From assembly GCA_933228675.1 (NCBI GenBank), contig OW121743.1:496001-560000 (forward strand): a stretch of 64,000 nucleotides of DNA, written 5' to 3'. The translations under genes were made by a program, and so were the position numbers. Below the pieces are notes generated by a model that was not told the DNA's origin, did no database searches, and saw nothing but the letters and a program-made list of their open reading frames with translations. Each line of letters starts with the position of its first letter. Positions within the stretch are counted from its first letter, which is position 1. Positions 21,305-33,462 of this stretch are shown one piece after another. This stretch comes from Stomorhina lunata (lineage: Eukaryota > Arthropoda > Insecta > Diptera > Rhiniidae).

Positions 21305-22907
21305 GCATCGTCAACTTTTTTATAGAAAACCTGGCCTATCGTCAACTTTTCTATAGAAAACCTGGCCTATCGTAAACTTTTCTATAGAAAACCTGGCCTA
21401 TCGTAAACTTTTCTATAGAAAACCTGGCCTATCGTCAACTTTTGTATAGAAAACCTGGCCTATCGTCAACTTTTGTATAGAAAACCTGGCCTATCGTCAA
21501 CTTTTCTATAGAAAACCTGGCCTATCGTCAACTTTTCTATAGAAAACCTGGCCTATCGTCAACTTTTCTATAAAAAACCTGGCCTATCGTCAACTTTTCT
21601 ATAGAAAACCTGGCCTATCGTCAACTTTTCTATAGAAAACCTGGCCTATCGTCAACTTTTCTATAGAAAACCTGGCCTATCGTCAACTTTTCTATAGAAA
21701 ACCTGGCCTATCGTCAACTTTCTATAGAAAACCTGGCCTATCGTCAACTTTTCTATAGAAAACCTGGCCTTTCGTCAACTTTTCTATAGAAAACCTGGCC
21801 TATCGTCAACTTTTCTATAGAAAACCTGGCCTATCGTCAACTTTTCTATAGAAAACCTGGCCTATCGTCAACTTTTGTATAGAAAACCTGGCCTATCGCA
21901 AACTTTTCTATAGAAAACCTGGCCTATCGTCAACTTTTCTATAGAAAACCTGGCCTATCGTAAACTTTCTATAGAAAACCTGGCCTATCGTAAACTTTTG
22001 TATAGAAAACCTGGCCTATCGTAAACTTTTCTATAGAAAACCTGGCCTATCGTCAACTTTTCTATAGAAAACCTGGCCTATCGTAAACTTTCTATAGAAA
22101 ACCTGGCCTATCGTAAACTTTCTATAGAAAACCTGGCCTATCGTAAACTTTTCTATAGAAAACCTGGCCTATCGTAAACTTTTGTATAGAAAACCTGGCC
22201 TATCGTCAACTTTTGTATAGAAAACCTGGCCTATCGTCAACTTTTGTATAGAAAACCTGGCCTATCGTCAACTTTTCTATAGAAAACCTGGCCTATCGTC
22301 AACTTTTCTATAGAAAACCTGGCCTATCGTCAACTTTTCTATAGAAAACCTGGCCTATCGTCAACTTTTCTATAGAAAACCTGGCCTATCGTCAACTTTT
22401 CTATAGAAAACCTGGCCTATCGTCAACTTTTCTATAGAAAACCTGGCCTATCGTCAACTTTTCTATAGAAAACCTGGCCTATCGTCAACTTTTCTATAGA
22501 AAACCTGGCCTATCGTCAACTTTTCTATAGAAAACCTGGCCTATCGTCAACTTTTCTATAGAAAACCTGGCCTATCGTCAACTTTTCTATAGAAAACCTG
22601 GCCTATCGTCAACTTTTCTATAGAAAACCTGGCCTATCGTCAACTTTTCTATAGAAAACCTGGCCTATCGTCAACTTTTCTATAGAAAACCTGGCCTATC
22701 GTCAACTTTTCTATAGAAAACCTGGCCTATCGTCAACTTTTCTATAGAAAACCTGGCCTATCGTCAACTTTTCTATAGAAAGCTTGGCCTATTGTCAAGT
22801 TTTCAATAGACAACCTGGCCTATCGTCATTTTTTCTATAGAAAACCGGCCTACCGTCAACTTTTCTATAGAAAACCTGGCCTAGTCAACTTTTCTTTAGA
22901 AAACCTG
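21305..22907. repeat. 31-bp satellite/minisatellite array, about 51 units
   Basis: The unit is TCGTCAACTTTTCTATAGAA then AACCTGGCCTA, 31 bp, repeated head to tail over 1.6 kb. Units are nearly identical. Recurrent variants are TAAAC for TCAAC, TTTTGTATAG for TTTTCTATAG, and a 30-bp form lacking one T. The last four units decay (AGCTTGGCC, CAATAGACAACC, AACCGGCC). Each unit holds the 14-bp palindrome TTTTCTATAGAAAA. It lies in inferred intron sequence about 730 bp past the third exon of gene 2. Confidence 0.97.
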
Positions 22908-23325
22908 GTTTGCTTTAAAATTAGTAAATTAGTAAAATAAGTAAATTATTGTAAAATTTGTATCAAACAAATCTTATGAAAAAGTTTTAATATAACATTT
23001 TAAATACTCCAAATCCATTTATTCATTTAAATGATGAATATGGTTGAAGGTTAATTTATACTTTAGACTTTATAGTTAACAATTCTTTTTGAAAAAAATC
23101 CATTCTTCAATATTAGCCCTATCGTTTAAGGAAATTAATAGGTTGTACTGAGGGAGGAGTAAAATCAATTAAAGGTCTAAACAGAGAACATGTAAGTAAG
23201 TTATTTCGTTCTAACGATAGAATCTAAAGTATTCGAAACGCAGGTGCTACACCTTAATGGCCAATTAAGTGATTAATTGAATAAGAAAAATACTCGTACC
23301 TACGAAGCAACAACTACAATATATG

Positions 23326-23463
23326 TATAAAAAGGCTAACATTACCGTTTACATATTGTTTGTTGGTAGTACAACAAGCTGACGTCTAAGCAGAAAAAAA
23401 TCAGCATTTACAAAGTGATCAATAATAAAAATGAAATTTATAAAATTCTTCAAAGCTTTATGA
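23326..23463 (+). other. Orphan core promoter plus signal-peptide-like 10-codon ORF
   Basis: TATAAAAAGG at 23326-23335 is a strong TATA box. ATG at 23431 lies 105 bp downstream, where a short fly 5'UTR would end, in good context (AATAATAAAAATGA). It reads MKFIKFFKAL and then TGA. MKF-type starts followed by hydrophobic residues are typical of small secreted fly proteins and match the style of the cuticle gene's start here. No continuation could be traced, so it could be a decayed nested gene or chance. Confidence 0.3.
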
Positions 23464-24723
23464 ATCGAGTGTATGTCTGAATGTCTGTTAAACATCTGCT
23501 TGTATTAAGTTGAATGTTTGTTAGTGTTTTCTAAAAGAAATAGATGCGCATATTTTTACATTTTTTATTAGAAGCCAAGGAAATTAAATTGTACAAAATC
23601 CTTATGAATGTGTAAAAAATGTGGAAGGGGGTAGTGGTCAGGTGTTGCGTTAAAAGCTTCAAAGGAAATTGTGGTTGTTTGTTTGTAAAACAATTTAGTC
23701 AATAAAATAAATTGCCCTCCTTTACTATCCTTAGCTGAAAAATAAAAACTTGTATTTTTTAACAAAATTGTTTGTTTTATTAATTTTTTTATTTAGCTTG
23801 AAATTTAATATGACTTTGGCTTTCAAAATAATTTTCTTCAAAATTATAAATTCAAATTTTAAACACTTGTTTCCCCCTCTATTGTCGTTAGCTTTCTGAT
23901 GTTTTTTTTTAAATAAATTTAAATAATTTAATTCGACTTTTAAATTGCCAAGTAGTTAAAGAGAAATTTATTACAATTTCAATATTAATGATTGATTTTA
24001 TATGAAAAGAATTTTATTGAAAATGATTTTTTCGAAATTTATGACTTTAGATGTTTTTGTCTATGTTTGATCCAATAATTTTCAATGTTTTATCTGCGAA
24101 ATTGTGTTAAATCATCAATCTTCAATACAATTTTTGACAGATTTTTATGACATTTTAAGTACAAAAACAAAAAATAGAACTCAAAGCTATTTTGTTACTT
24201 TTTATATCATTTGATGGTGGGAAAAGGAAATATAATATTTTTAAATATAAAATAGCTTAATATACAAAGTTTTTGTTTTATTTTCATACAGAAAAAATTA
24301 AGGAAATATTGTTGATAATAAACGACTAGATGATACCCTATACCGTAGAATGCAGTTTTTATTGAATTGAAGTACATTTTGGTTTGGGCTTTGATCGAAT
24401 TAATTAATTTATCTCAAAATTTAATAAATCTATCTTTGCCCTTAATTTTGTCGTAAATTTTACGGTAGACAGATTTTTTATAAAATTTGGAAAAGTTGTG
24501 AATACTTCGCCCATAAATTTTTATTACCTTCTAGTTAACATCTTCAAAGTCACTTAAATACCTCAAGAATCAAAAATGTTTATAAATCTGTTAGTAAAAC
24601 ATAGAAGAGTTTTTTTAAACACGAAAAGCAAAATTTCGTAAAAATCGGTTAACATTTGGTTAACATTAGAAAATCTGCCTAAAATACAAAAAATATTCTT
24701 AAATCTCGAAAAATTGCCGCCGA

Positions 24724-26025
24724 AATAGGTTAGGTTAAGGCAGTCTAAAAAAAAAACATTGACTCATTTAGACTACGAAGGCCATTGTGATACCACGGAA
24801 GGTAGTGAAATAACATATCACTAGCTTCGTCTGTTGAACCATACCGAGAGCTTTAAAAAACTCTTAAGCTGGCAAATATTTATACCAGCCAGATCGTCTA
24901 GGTCGCTTAGAAAAGTTGAACCCAAAATTAATCCCCTAATATTCGCTAGGGCAGGACAAGTGCATAGAATATGTTATATCGATTCAGTCCTCTCCTCGTC
25001 TTCACAGCTTCTGCAAATGTAAAACAGTGTCCAGTTATAACGGATACGAGCAATGATACATCAGGGGCCAAATTACGGCATTCGGTATCGATCGAAATCT
25101 TTGATATTTTCAAAAAATTTGTATAGCATACTTTAAGGATGATCAAAATTATTTAAAAGATGCACAGTTTACTGTATTTTTTTGAAATTATTTGCCAAAA
25201 GATGAACAATAGTAAAAGAGTTTTAATTGAACTATATGTTTTTAAAAACGAATCAAAATGGATACCAAATTTCAATAAACTTTTTGCATCGAAGTAACTT
25301 TGAACATCCCTAAAGTATACTTCACAATATTCGCTTAAAAGTCTGAGCTTTCGATCGATATCGAATGCGGTAATTTGGCCCTAGTTCTTGATAATGACAG
25401 CAATATATGAAAGCGTAGCCTATCCAAACAGGGCCATATCTGTTTGGAGTGAATACAGCCATCATTTGCTAAATAGTTAGATCTCTCTCGCAGTAGAAGC
25501 TTGCAAGTGGCTAGAGGAATGCCCGGTAAGGTAGTCTCTAGTCTTGCAAGCTCGTCTGCTCTGCAATTCTCTGTAACATTCCTATGGCCCGGCAAACATA
25601 TAAGGTTTATACTGAGCTGCTGGGCCATCTCGTTAAGAGATTTGCGGCAACTCAGGGATGATGTTGAATTTAGGAAGACACAGTCCAGAGATTTAATGGC
25701 AGCTTGGCTGTCAGAGAATATGTTAATACCCACTGTTGTAAAAACATTATATCACAGCCATTCAACTACTTTTCTAATACCTAAAATCATAGCCTGAAAA
25801 AACGCTAGAATGATCATGTAGTCTTCGTAATATATTTAGGCCGACAGGCCTACTTTGAAGTAGATCCCGAAACCCAATTGATTGTTATAAGCCGTCAGTG
25901 TAGAAGTCTATATACTTTTTCCAGGAGGTCTGATGTTCCATGCATCTCTGTATTTTATGAGAATATGGTACTTCTTATCGAACAATGGTTCGGCCGTGAT
26001 AAAATGAGACATGATTTTAAAATTA
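24724..26025 (-). pseudogene. Non-LTR retrotransposon remnant: RNase H domain and C-terminal CCHC-like region
   Basis: Read on the minus strand, YTDG near 25915 (first catalytic Asp block), then FFQAMILGIRK, then FSDSQAAIKSLD (25690-25725), then LPGHRNVTENCRADELARL (about 25550-25610) follow the order of an RNase H domain in a LINE ORF2. The glutamate expected in the FQAE block is Met here. After an inserted MITE, CRSCEDEERTES and HILCTCPAL (24955-25025) form the usual C-terminal Cys/His motif, ending near a GGTTAGGTT-rich 3' end (24724-24740). Stops at TDG*, EWL* and ESI* show it is dead. The reverse transcriptase domain is missing (5' truncation). Confidence 0.8.
25063..25383. mobile_element. 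Family C MITE nested in the LINE remnant (copy 1)
   Basis: Begins AGGGGCCAAATTACGGCATT followed by CGGTATCGATCGAAAT and ends with the inverse TTTCGATCGATATCGAATGC plus GGTAATTTGGCCCTA; about 34-bp TIRs with few mismatches. It is 320 bp, non-coding, and splits the LINE ORF2 between its RNase H and CCHC-like parts. Other copies are at 44209-44524, 56222-57119 and 62038-62333. Confidence 0.85.
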
Positions 26026-29000
26026 TGAAAAGCTTGTAAAGTTGTCGGTCCATTTGTGATCATGGCGGTGAAGGGTATCAAATAGTAGGGATTGACCAAC
26101 TATAGGTTTTAAAAATTTGCCCATACGGATTTGAATTATCATTCAAATCTTATACTGAGAGTTATCCCAATTTACTTAATTTCGTATGTCTACATACGTA
26201 GGAGTACTCCAAATAATGGATATATTTCAAATTTTAAAGCAGTTTCTTTAAAATGGAGAACAACGAATCTTTTTAATCTGTTATATATTTATACATTTGG
26301 TCTGATTGAGGAACTAGAATAATTTTTGTAATACTTATACTTTATTCTTAAAAATGTAACCAAAACTTTTATAATAAACTTTACATAGACAAACAGATAG
26401 ACTTTATTAATTTGACTTAGAAAGTCATTCTTTATGTCAGGTTTTATACCAATATTTTTCACTTTCCATGACGTAGGGTGTAATAACTTCCTTAATGTTT
26501 TAGTACTTTACACATCATTATCAGAAATCACTCTGGATGACTGAAGAAGCAAGACTTGTATGTAATGCGCCCAGTGGATACATCAATACATTTATCACTT
26601 TCACCTGCAACAGCTTCTTTCTAATGCTTATGCCACAGTTACATTTTATCTTATCCTGGACTGAAGATGAGAGTATGTGATGCTTAAGCTGTTGTATCTT
26701 GTCTTCTTAACAATCATTTTTTATGGGATTCATATCACCTTCAATTAGTTTCAAACCCACAGCCACTTTAGGTGATTGACTAGATGCTCGTAACCTTTTT
26801 GCCTCCAAAATGGAGTCTTAGTTGAGGTCTTCTTCTTCTTCTTCATGCTGGTTTTCGTGATTGGATTTCCTGTCATTGTGGCCTTGGAGTTTTCGTTGAG
26901 AACAAGTTTGTGTAAAAGTTTATGTTAATATTTATTTCTATTTTCGTTAAAGGTTTGCGTGTTTTTTGATGGCTAAGAAAAAGGAGTAGTTGTATTATAT
27001 CTTGTTCGTGTTTTTCTTTTTTTTTTTCATTCTGTCAAATCCTGTTTTCAAGGAGCTGCAGTTTTCTCATGTTTATGTTGGAGTTTTTCAATTCGTTTGC
27101 TGCCTAATCCCTTGGCAGCTTCACTCATTTTACTAGATTTATGGTGCGGTCGAATTGTTCTGACATTTTGCTGCGAATGTTTATACTTTTTTCTTCATTC
27201 CTAATAAAACTTAAGTGTTTATTTCCTTGTTTTTGAGAGATTGTTTGGAGGAAGACATAAGAATCGTGTAAATGTCTTGAGCATTTTTGTTAAGTACTTA
27301 TCTAGACTTTGGCTGCTGTTTTTTTTTGTTTTGCCTAGGTTTTATAGAGTGTTTTGAAGAAATACAGATATATTTGGGTTTTTATAGAGCTTTAAGGAAT
27401 ATGTAAAAAAAACTGTTTCCTAACTATACTTCATAAGATTAAATTTGGAAATTTATCTTAACAAACAGATCTGCTTCTATACAACTCTTTTAGAAAGTGA
27501 AATTAATTTTTCTTGTTACAAGGATTTTTGTTTTATTTCTTTTGAAGGTCTTAAACGAGTCGTTAAGAGTTAAATGACATTAGGGTGGTAACAATTTGTG
27601 TTGGTGAAAAAAAAAAAAAATAATAATAGTAGACTGAAATTAAGAAGGTCATCAAAAAATAATCAAAATCCCTAAAATAAATAATAAATATTGAATATTA
27701 ATGCAATACGTAAGCGTTCTTATATTACTGCCATTATATTTATTTGTATTTAAAAGAAAAATTTAAACTCTCCTTGACTTACCCTAATATTTTTAATTTT
27801 AATTTTTAAACAACTTAATCCACTGCATTATTTATAACATGCTCCTGTCTTTCTTAAACCCTTTCCCATTTACAACAACATTCCCCCATTTGGGTATGTA
27901 AAGTTTTATATATTTAATTCCAAAATATACACTCGTCTTCTCTGTAACCCAGAAGTTGTGTATTTGGGCATAATTATTACATCTTTCTAGCACGTAATCA
28001 TTATTATTTTTATGATTTTAATTTGTTTGACGTTGTATTCAACAAACAAACTCCTTCCCCATTGAAACGAGGATAATAACAAAGTCATCTTCTTTCATGT
28101 GCGATATTCTGGCGTAAGAAAATCTTCAAGAGAATTAAAGTTAACCTAAGATATTTATCACAATTTACATATTATTTATTTCGTTTTGGGTGAATTAAGT
28201 TAATTAACTTTCTAACAACAAACTAACGGTAATTTAGTAATTAAATTATAAGTCTACCGGTTAGAGATACTCTTATGATTCCTAAAGAGCCTAAGTAAAA
28301 GTAAAATCTTGCAATACCAAAAAGTTATAAAGATAACTACATATTTAAAATTAGTTTTAGATACACAAAATTTAGGTAAAAGTAATTAATAGGGGAAACT
28401 TTATCAAAATCCTAATACTCTTTTAACTTTTGTTAGCATTTCTTTATTATAATTTCCATTTGCTTCTTTTAACATTTTATATATTCCAAATTTGTTTAGC
28501 TCCTACATTTTATCCTAATAATATTTTCAATAGAATTAAATTAGAGTCTTACTATTTTCTTGCTTATTTGAAAATCCTTTTTATTTACTCCTTTAATTTA
28601 GGCTTAATAACCAAATGATTAGATTTTTAGTTTTTTCTTCTCCCATAATTCCCATAATTTGCTACCACTTACATAACCCAAAGAGATTAGATTCGTAATG
28701 AAATTTATTCATAATTTATATTGTAACTACCACCTACTTAAGGCTTATTTTCAAACACGCAATTTGTTTCCTTTTAACTGTGACCAGGATATAGAAATAA
28801 AAAAAAAACAAAACTAAATTTAACATGATTTTCAGAATTTAATAAAAATAAATTTAAAAAAAGGTCTTATGACTTTATTGCATGTTAACTGTTTTAAGAA
28901 AATCTAAAACTTTAACATATAAGAAGCTTAAAAAAACTAGTGTTAAATAAATTTTATAAAATAAGTTAAGGATAAACAATTTACTATAATTTATATTTTA

Positions 29001-30499
29001 AAGGCCTAAAGGTTAGGTTTAAATTTAGACAAAATAAAAAAAAAAAAAAAAAAATTGGATTGAATTTGGCAATTAATAACTAGATTGACCCAACCAAAGA
29101 ATCAAACAATAACAGGTTTTTCGAAAAATCCTCTTGATAAGATTGATTTTCTAAGAATAGAATTAAATTTTATTTCTTAAGCTTTTCATGCATCCCAAAT
29201 TAATCTTTTATCGAATGACGTATAATTTTTATTTCTTCCTCTCAAATTTGTTTATAAGGATTGAGACTATAATAAACAATTTTTCCTTTTCCATCAATTT
29301 CCCTTTCCCGCTTAAGTTGAAAAAAAAAAAAATGAATATAAAATAAGGAAAATATTTGGCAAAATTGTTTTGTGTTGCATTTTAAGTAGACATTTTCTTC
29401 AAGTTTCAACAATTTTCCTTTCATTCGTTTTGGCCATTATTTGATGGAAACATACATAAATTGTGTGTTGACTTCCTTCTGCTATTCATTGTCATTTTTC
29501 GTTTTTATATTGATGTCTCAGCATCAATTTTGAGACAATTCCTAAACATTGTTAAACATATAAAACTTACAAGACATTACTTAGACACTTACAATTTCCG
29601 CACGACCCATAAGTAGAGGGTCTACGGATGATTCTAAACACATGAGTAATGATTTGACATAATGAAAAGCATGAGCCATCAAAATTGTTGACAATGGAAA
29701 ATACAAAACAATTGTGCGGAAAATGGGTTTGACCACAGTTTTCCTTGGCTTTTGTTTAAGGTTTTTCTCCTCGAGTGACACTCACTTGCATTAAGAGTCA
29801 AATTAATGATTGTAAGTGTTTGAGAAAGTCTGACTATTGTTTGCGCAATTGACAATGACGACGTCAAAGTAGGACCTTTTTTTTTTTAGCTGATACACAA
29901 AGAGATTGGAAATGACTTGTTGAAAAAGGAAAAGAATTGTTATAAAATGTTAAATTTAGAAAAATTGTCTTAAGGTTAAAAGGTTTTTGTCACTATAATT
30001 ACAAATCACTGACAGTTAAAATATGTTGAAAATTTATTTTGTGTAATTGCAATTTATCTTTAAAGCAGAATCTTTCTTAACGTAAGGAGCTTATGTTGAA
30101 TTGAAAGCTTAATTAATGAAAATAATGTTTTAAGACTTCACGAGTCTTTACTTCTTCTTAAAGACTTTTTGAGATTGGTTTCAAGCCTTTTCTAATATAT
30201 GATGAGGCGTAGACCTATACCACCAGAAGCCGATGACTTTTTGTAATTTTCGTAAATAACACGATCATTAATGAAACTCGTAAAAATTATTTCAAAAGCA
30301 TTCAGTTGGAATTTGGATGTTAGCGAAGTCGGTTGATGTTGCTTTGTTAAAGAAAATACAAAAAACAAAATACACAGGAAACAAAATCAAAAAATCAAAT
30401 TTATACCAACAAAATAATACATGGTTCAAGAGAACAAAGAGATATAATCTCGAACATTGTTGTCACGATACTATTATTTTGTAAACATTGTTTGAAGTA

Positions 30500-31405
30500 A
30501 ATGTAGGAAAACTTTTGATAAAAAGTTTTCTATAGGAAAACATTGGGTAAAAAAATTTTCTATAAAAAAATTTTCTATAAAAAAATTTTTGATATAAAAA
30601 TTTTCGATAAAAAATTTTCAATAGAAAAATTATAAAAAAATTTGATTAATTTTTTATAAAAAAATTTTTGTAAACAAATTTTCAATAGCAAAATTTTTGA
30701 TAAACAAATTTTCGATAGAAAAATTGTTAATGCAATAATGCAAAATTTTTCATAAAAAAGTTTTCGATAGAAAAATTTTTCATAAAAAAATTTTCGAAAG
30801 AAAAATTTTTCATAAAAAAATTTTCGAATGAAAAATTTTTCATAAAAAAATTTTTGAAAGAAACATTTTCCATAAAAAATTTCCGAAAGAAAAATTTTTG
30901 AAAAAAAAAATCGATAGAAAAATTTTTGATAAAAAAATTTTCCAAAAAGAAGAGTGTTCGCATTTGATCCCAAATCTGTTACATTTATTTATTATTAATG
31001 TAACAGAACAATTTATTGATAAAAAGCCAAAAAATGTTTGCGGAGAAACCAAAATCCTCGACGCGTTTCGATGGTTGGTTAGGCCATCTCTTCAGGAGGA
31101 TTATCCCTTTTTGGCTTTTTATCAATAAATTGGTCTGTTACATTAATAAATAAATGTAACAGATTTGGGATCAAATGCGAATACTCTTCTTTTTGAATAA
31201 TATTTTCATCCCGACTATTTCGTTATTTTTTGAAAAAAAAAAAAAAATTTTCGATAGAAAAATAAAAAAAAAACGGAGTATTTTTACTCCATTTTTTTCT
31301 TTTTTAAAGCATCAGAAATACACAATGAAATAAATTTATATTTTAGTTAAAAGTATAAAAAACGCCAACTCTTTCGACAATTTTTTTTGTTCTGTTCTGA
31401 TCTCT
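30500..31405. repeat. Family E element: A/T tandem array plus large hairpin (copy 2)
   Basis: 30505-30945 is a tandem array of about 20-bp AAAAATTTTTCATAAAAAAA / TTTTCGATAGAAAA units (more than 20 units). It produces long Phe/Lys-rich open frames on the minus strand that are artefacts. Next comes a near-perfect hairpin: arm 30943-31033 is repeated in inverse at 31107-31195, with a loop holding CTCGACGCGTTTCGATGGTT. The tail 31225-31405 returns to A/T units and ends with AACAGAACAAAAA-type sequence in inverse, shared with 3240-3350. Confidence 0.75.
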
Positions 31406-31469
31406 GGTTATAGCAAATAAAATACATATGTGACATATGCTCATATGCGGACCTGAGGGTATTTTGCGC

Positions 31470-31582
31470 GCATAGAGAAAGGGGCCTAAAAATAAAAACG
31501 CTTTTGTTTAAGAGAGCCATTTTAAAGATTTAACTATTATTTTTTTACCTTATTTTTGACAATTAGTTCCCTTTCTCTATGC
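31470..31582. repeat. 113-bp inverted-repeat element
   Basis: GCATAGAGAAAGGG at 31470-31483 is exactly complemented by CCCTTTCTCTATGC at 31569-31582, with a non-coding interior. It fits a very short MITE. No clear target duplication is visible. Confidence 0.5.
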
Positions 31583-33462
31583 ACTGTCAAATATTGTATA
31601 TATTATAAAGTCTTTGCGTTCACTTCGGCTGTGCCTCTGCCTTAAGTAAACTTGAAATTGAAATGGGTTGGGCAGATCTTTAGTAGTTATTAAACATGTT
31701 ATATTTTGGTTAATGCTTTTGATTAATGAATAAGTGTGTTCTACTTTTTAAAAATTAAGACATTTTAAGGCGAACAAGGTAGATTGAACCATTTTTAAAA
31801 TGGTTTAATTTCCTTGAAAACTGTCAATGGCACTTTAGAAATAACCAATAAAATGGCTCTGAATAATAATGAACCATATGTAAAATGATTAATGCTTATA
31901 ACACCGAAGTGCTAAATATGATCTTAATGTCTCTGAAAATCAAATGATTCATGAGTCCCCAAGTCCTTCAAAGAACCAGCTTAACACTTGTATACATCTA
32001 CATAAAATTGTTTGTTCGTGCTACTCCTGTTCTTATCAGTTGGCATTAATTCAAAAATTTGTTTATGATTTATTTAGTAACTTCTCAAATAACTTTATGA
32101 TTTGCTGACTTTCATTTTTTACTCGGTTGCTGTATAAATATATAAATTTGATTTTATTTCTTGTTTTTGAACTGGCATTTGTTGTTTTTTCTACAAGTTA
32201 TTTAAAGTTTATTTATGACAGGATTTGAGAGTTTGTTCTAACTATAAGGGTCTAAACTGTATATGTAATACATGTAATCTGTTACAAAAAAAAGGTCCTT
32301 TGAGTAAGATATTTCTTATACATGAGGCAAGAGAAAAAGAATGAAATAATGAAATTGTAAAAAATGTCTATAATTTGATGCCTTTTATTTAGTTGCCATT
32401 CAGATTTTGTACAGAAATTGAAAAATAAAATAAATTTTTATAGAAATGAATGAAGTGAAATGAAATGAAAGAAATCATATGAGTGCAAATTGTAATTTTA
32501 GCATACGGGGACTGTAAATCATAATTTCCACTGTTATTATTTATATGAATGTAGTTACTATGAAAACTAGATGCAAATGATTTATATTCATTCTTAATGG
32601 AGGGTACGAGTAGAGAGATTCCTTTACTAAGCAGGAGCAGGGCAAGAAGCGTAGGGATTTCTCACTTATATGAAAACATGTGTTTATTAATAAAAAATGT
32701 AAGTCAGTAAATAAATTTCAACTTGAGTAATTTGAGTGTGAGTGTGTGAGAAAGTAACTAAGAAATCCCCCTAGTACCCTATTATCCTGTTATATTAAAG
32801 TAATACAAGTTTCTAACTCCCTGGCATTTGTATGCCATTCCACCCATCTCGTTCTTGCGTTGTTGCGTGCAAATATATTTTCCTTTTTTTCCTTTCCCAT
32901 TTTCAATTCCTAGTCCTTTTTTCCGAATTATATTTAAGAACCATTCACACATTTCTCTGGTATTTGTATTAACAATATTTTTATTATTGTTGTAATTTTG
33001 TATTTATATGGTATAATTTTTTCATGAAGTTATTTTCGTGTGCAAATTAGTTTATTGGAATTTGTTGTTTCTTTTTTGTTTTTTTTCCTGTTCTTAAATA
33101 AGTTTATTTGAATTTATTTTCATTTATTTTAAGGGGTTTTTCTGTCAAAGTCTGTGAAAGTTGAATTGAATTGCGTGTTAACATATGATAGTTTTCCTTT
33201 ATTTTAGACGATTTTTTCTTGTATTGGTCTCAGAACATGCGTGCTTATAAATTTATCGCACTTTAGAATTACCTGTAAGGATATATTAGATAAATATATT
33301 ATGTATGTAAATATGTAATAGTTTCTTGGCAGTTATAACATTTTTTCCATTAAAAATTAAAATTGTTGCTTATATAATTTCACATAAACACACAATGTCC
33401 TTTAGGCTGCTGTAGTGTTAATAGGGAATATTTAAAAGAACTTTAAAAGAAAATCAATAATA

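Larger units (their letters stand above)
24540..26105. repeat. Degenerate family A copy hosting a LINE remnant
   Basis: Before 24720 the sequence carries family A features (AAAATTTCGTAAAAATCGGTT, a repeated AACATTTGG). After about 26030 it resumes with GTCGGTCCATTTGTGATCAT, GGCGGTGAAGGGTATCAAAT and GATTGACCAACTATAGG, the standard family A end. The LINE remnant lies between, so it inserted into an older family A copy. Confidence 0.55.

Noticed and set aside
21305..22907. CRISPR-like array
   Set aside because: Units are contiguous with no unique spacers, and the sequence is from an insect; it is a satellite.
30575..30973. 132-residue Phe/Lys-rich open frame
   Set aside because: It is a translation of the A/T tandem array; the shifted frames give equivalent nonsense.
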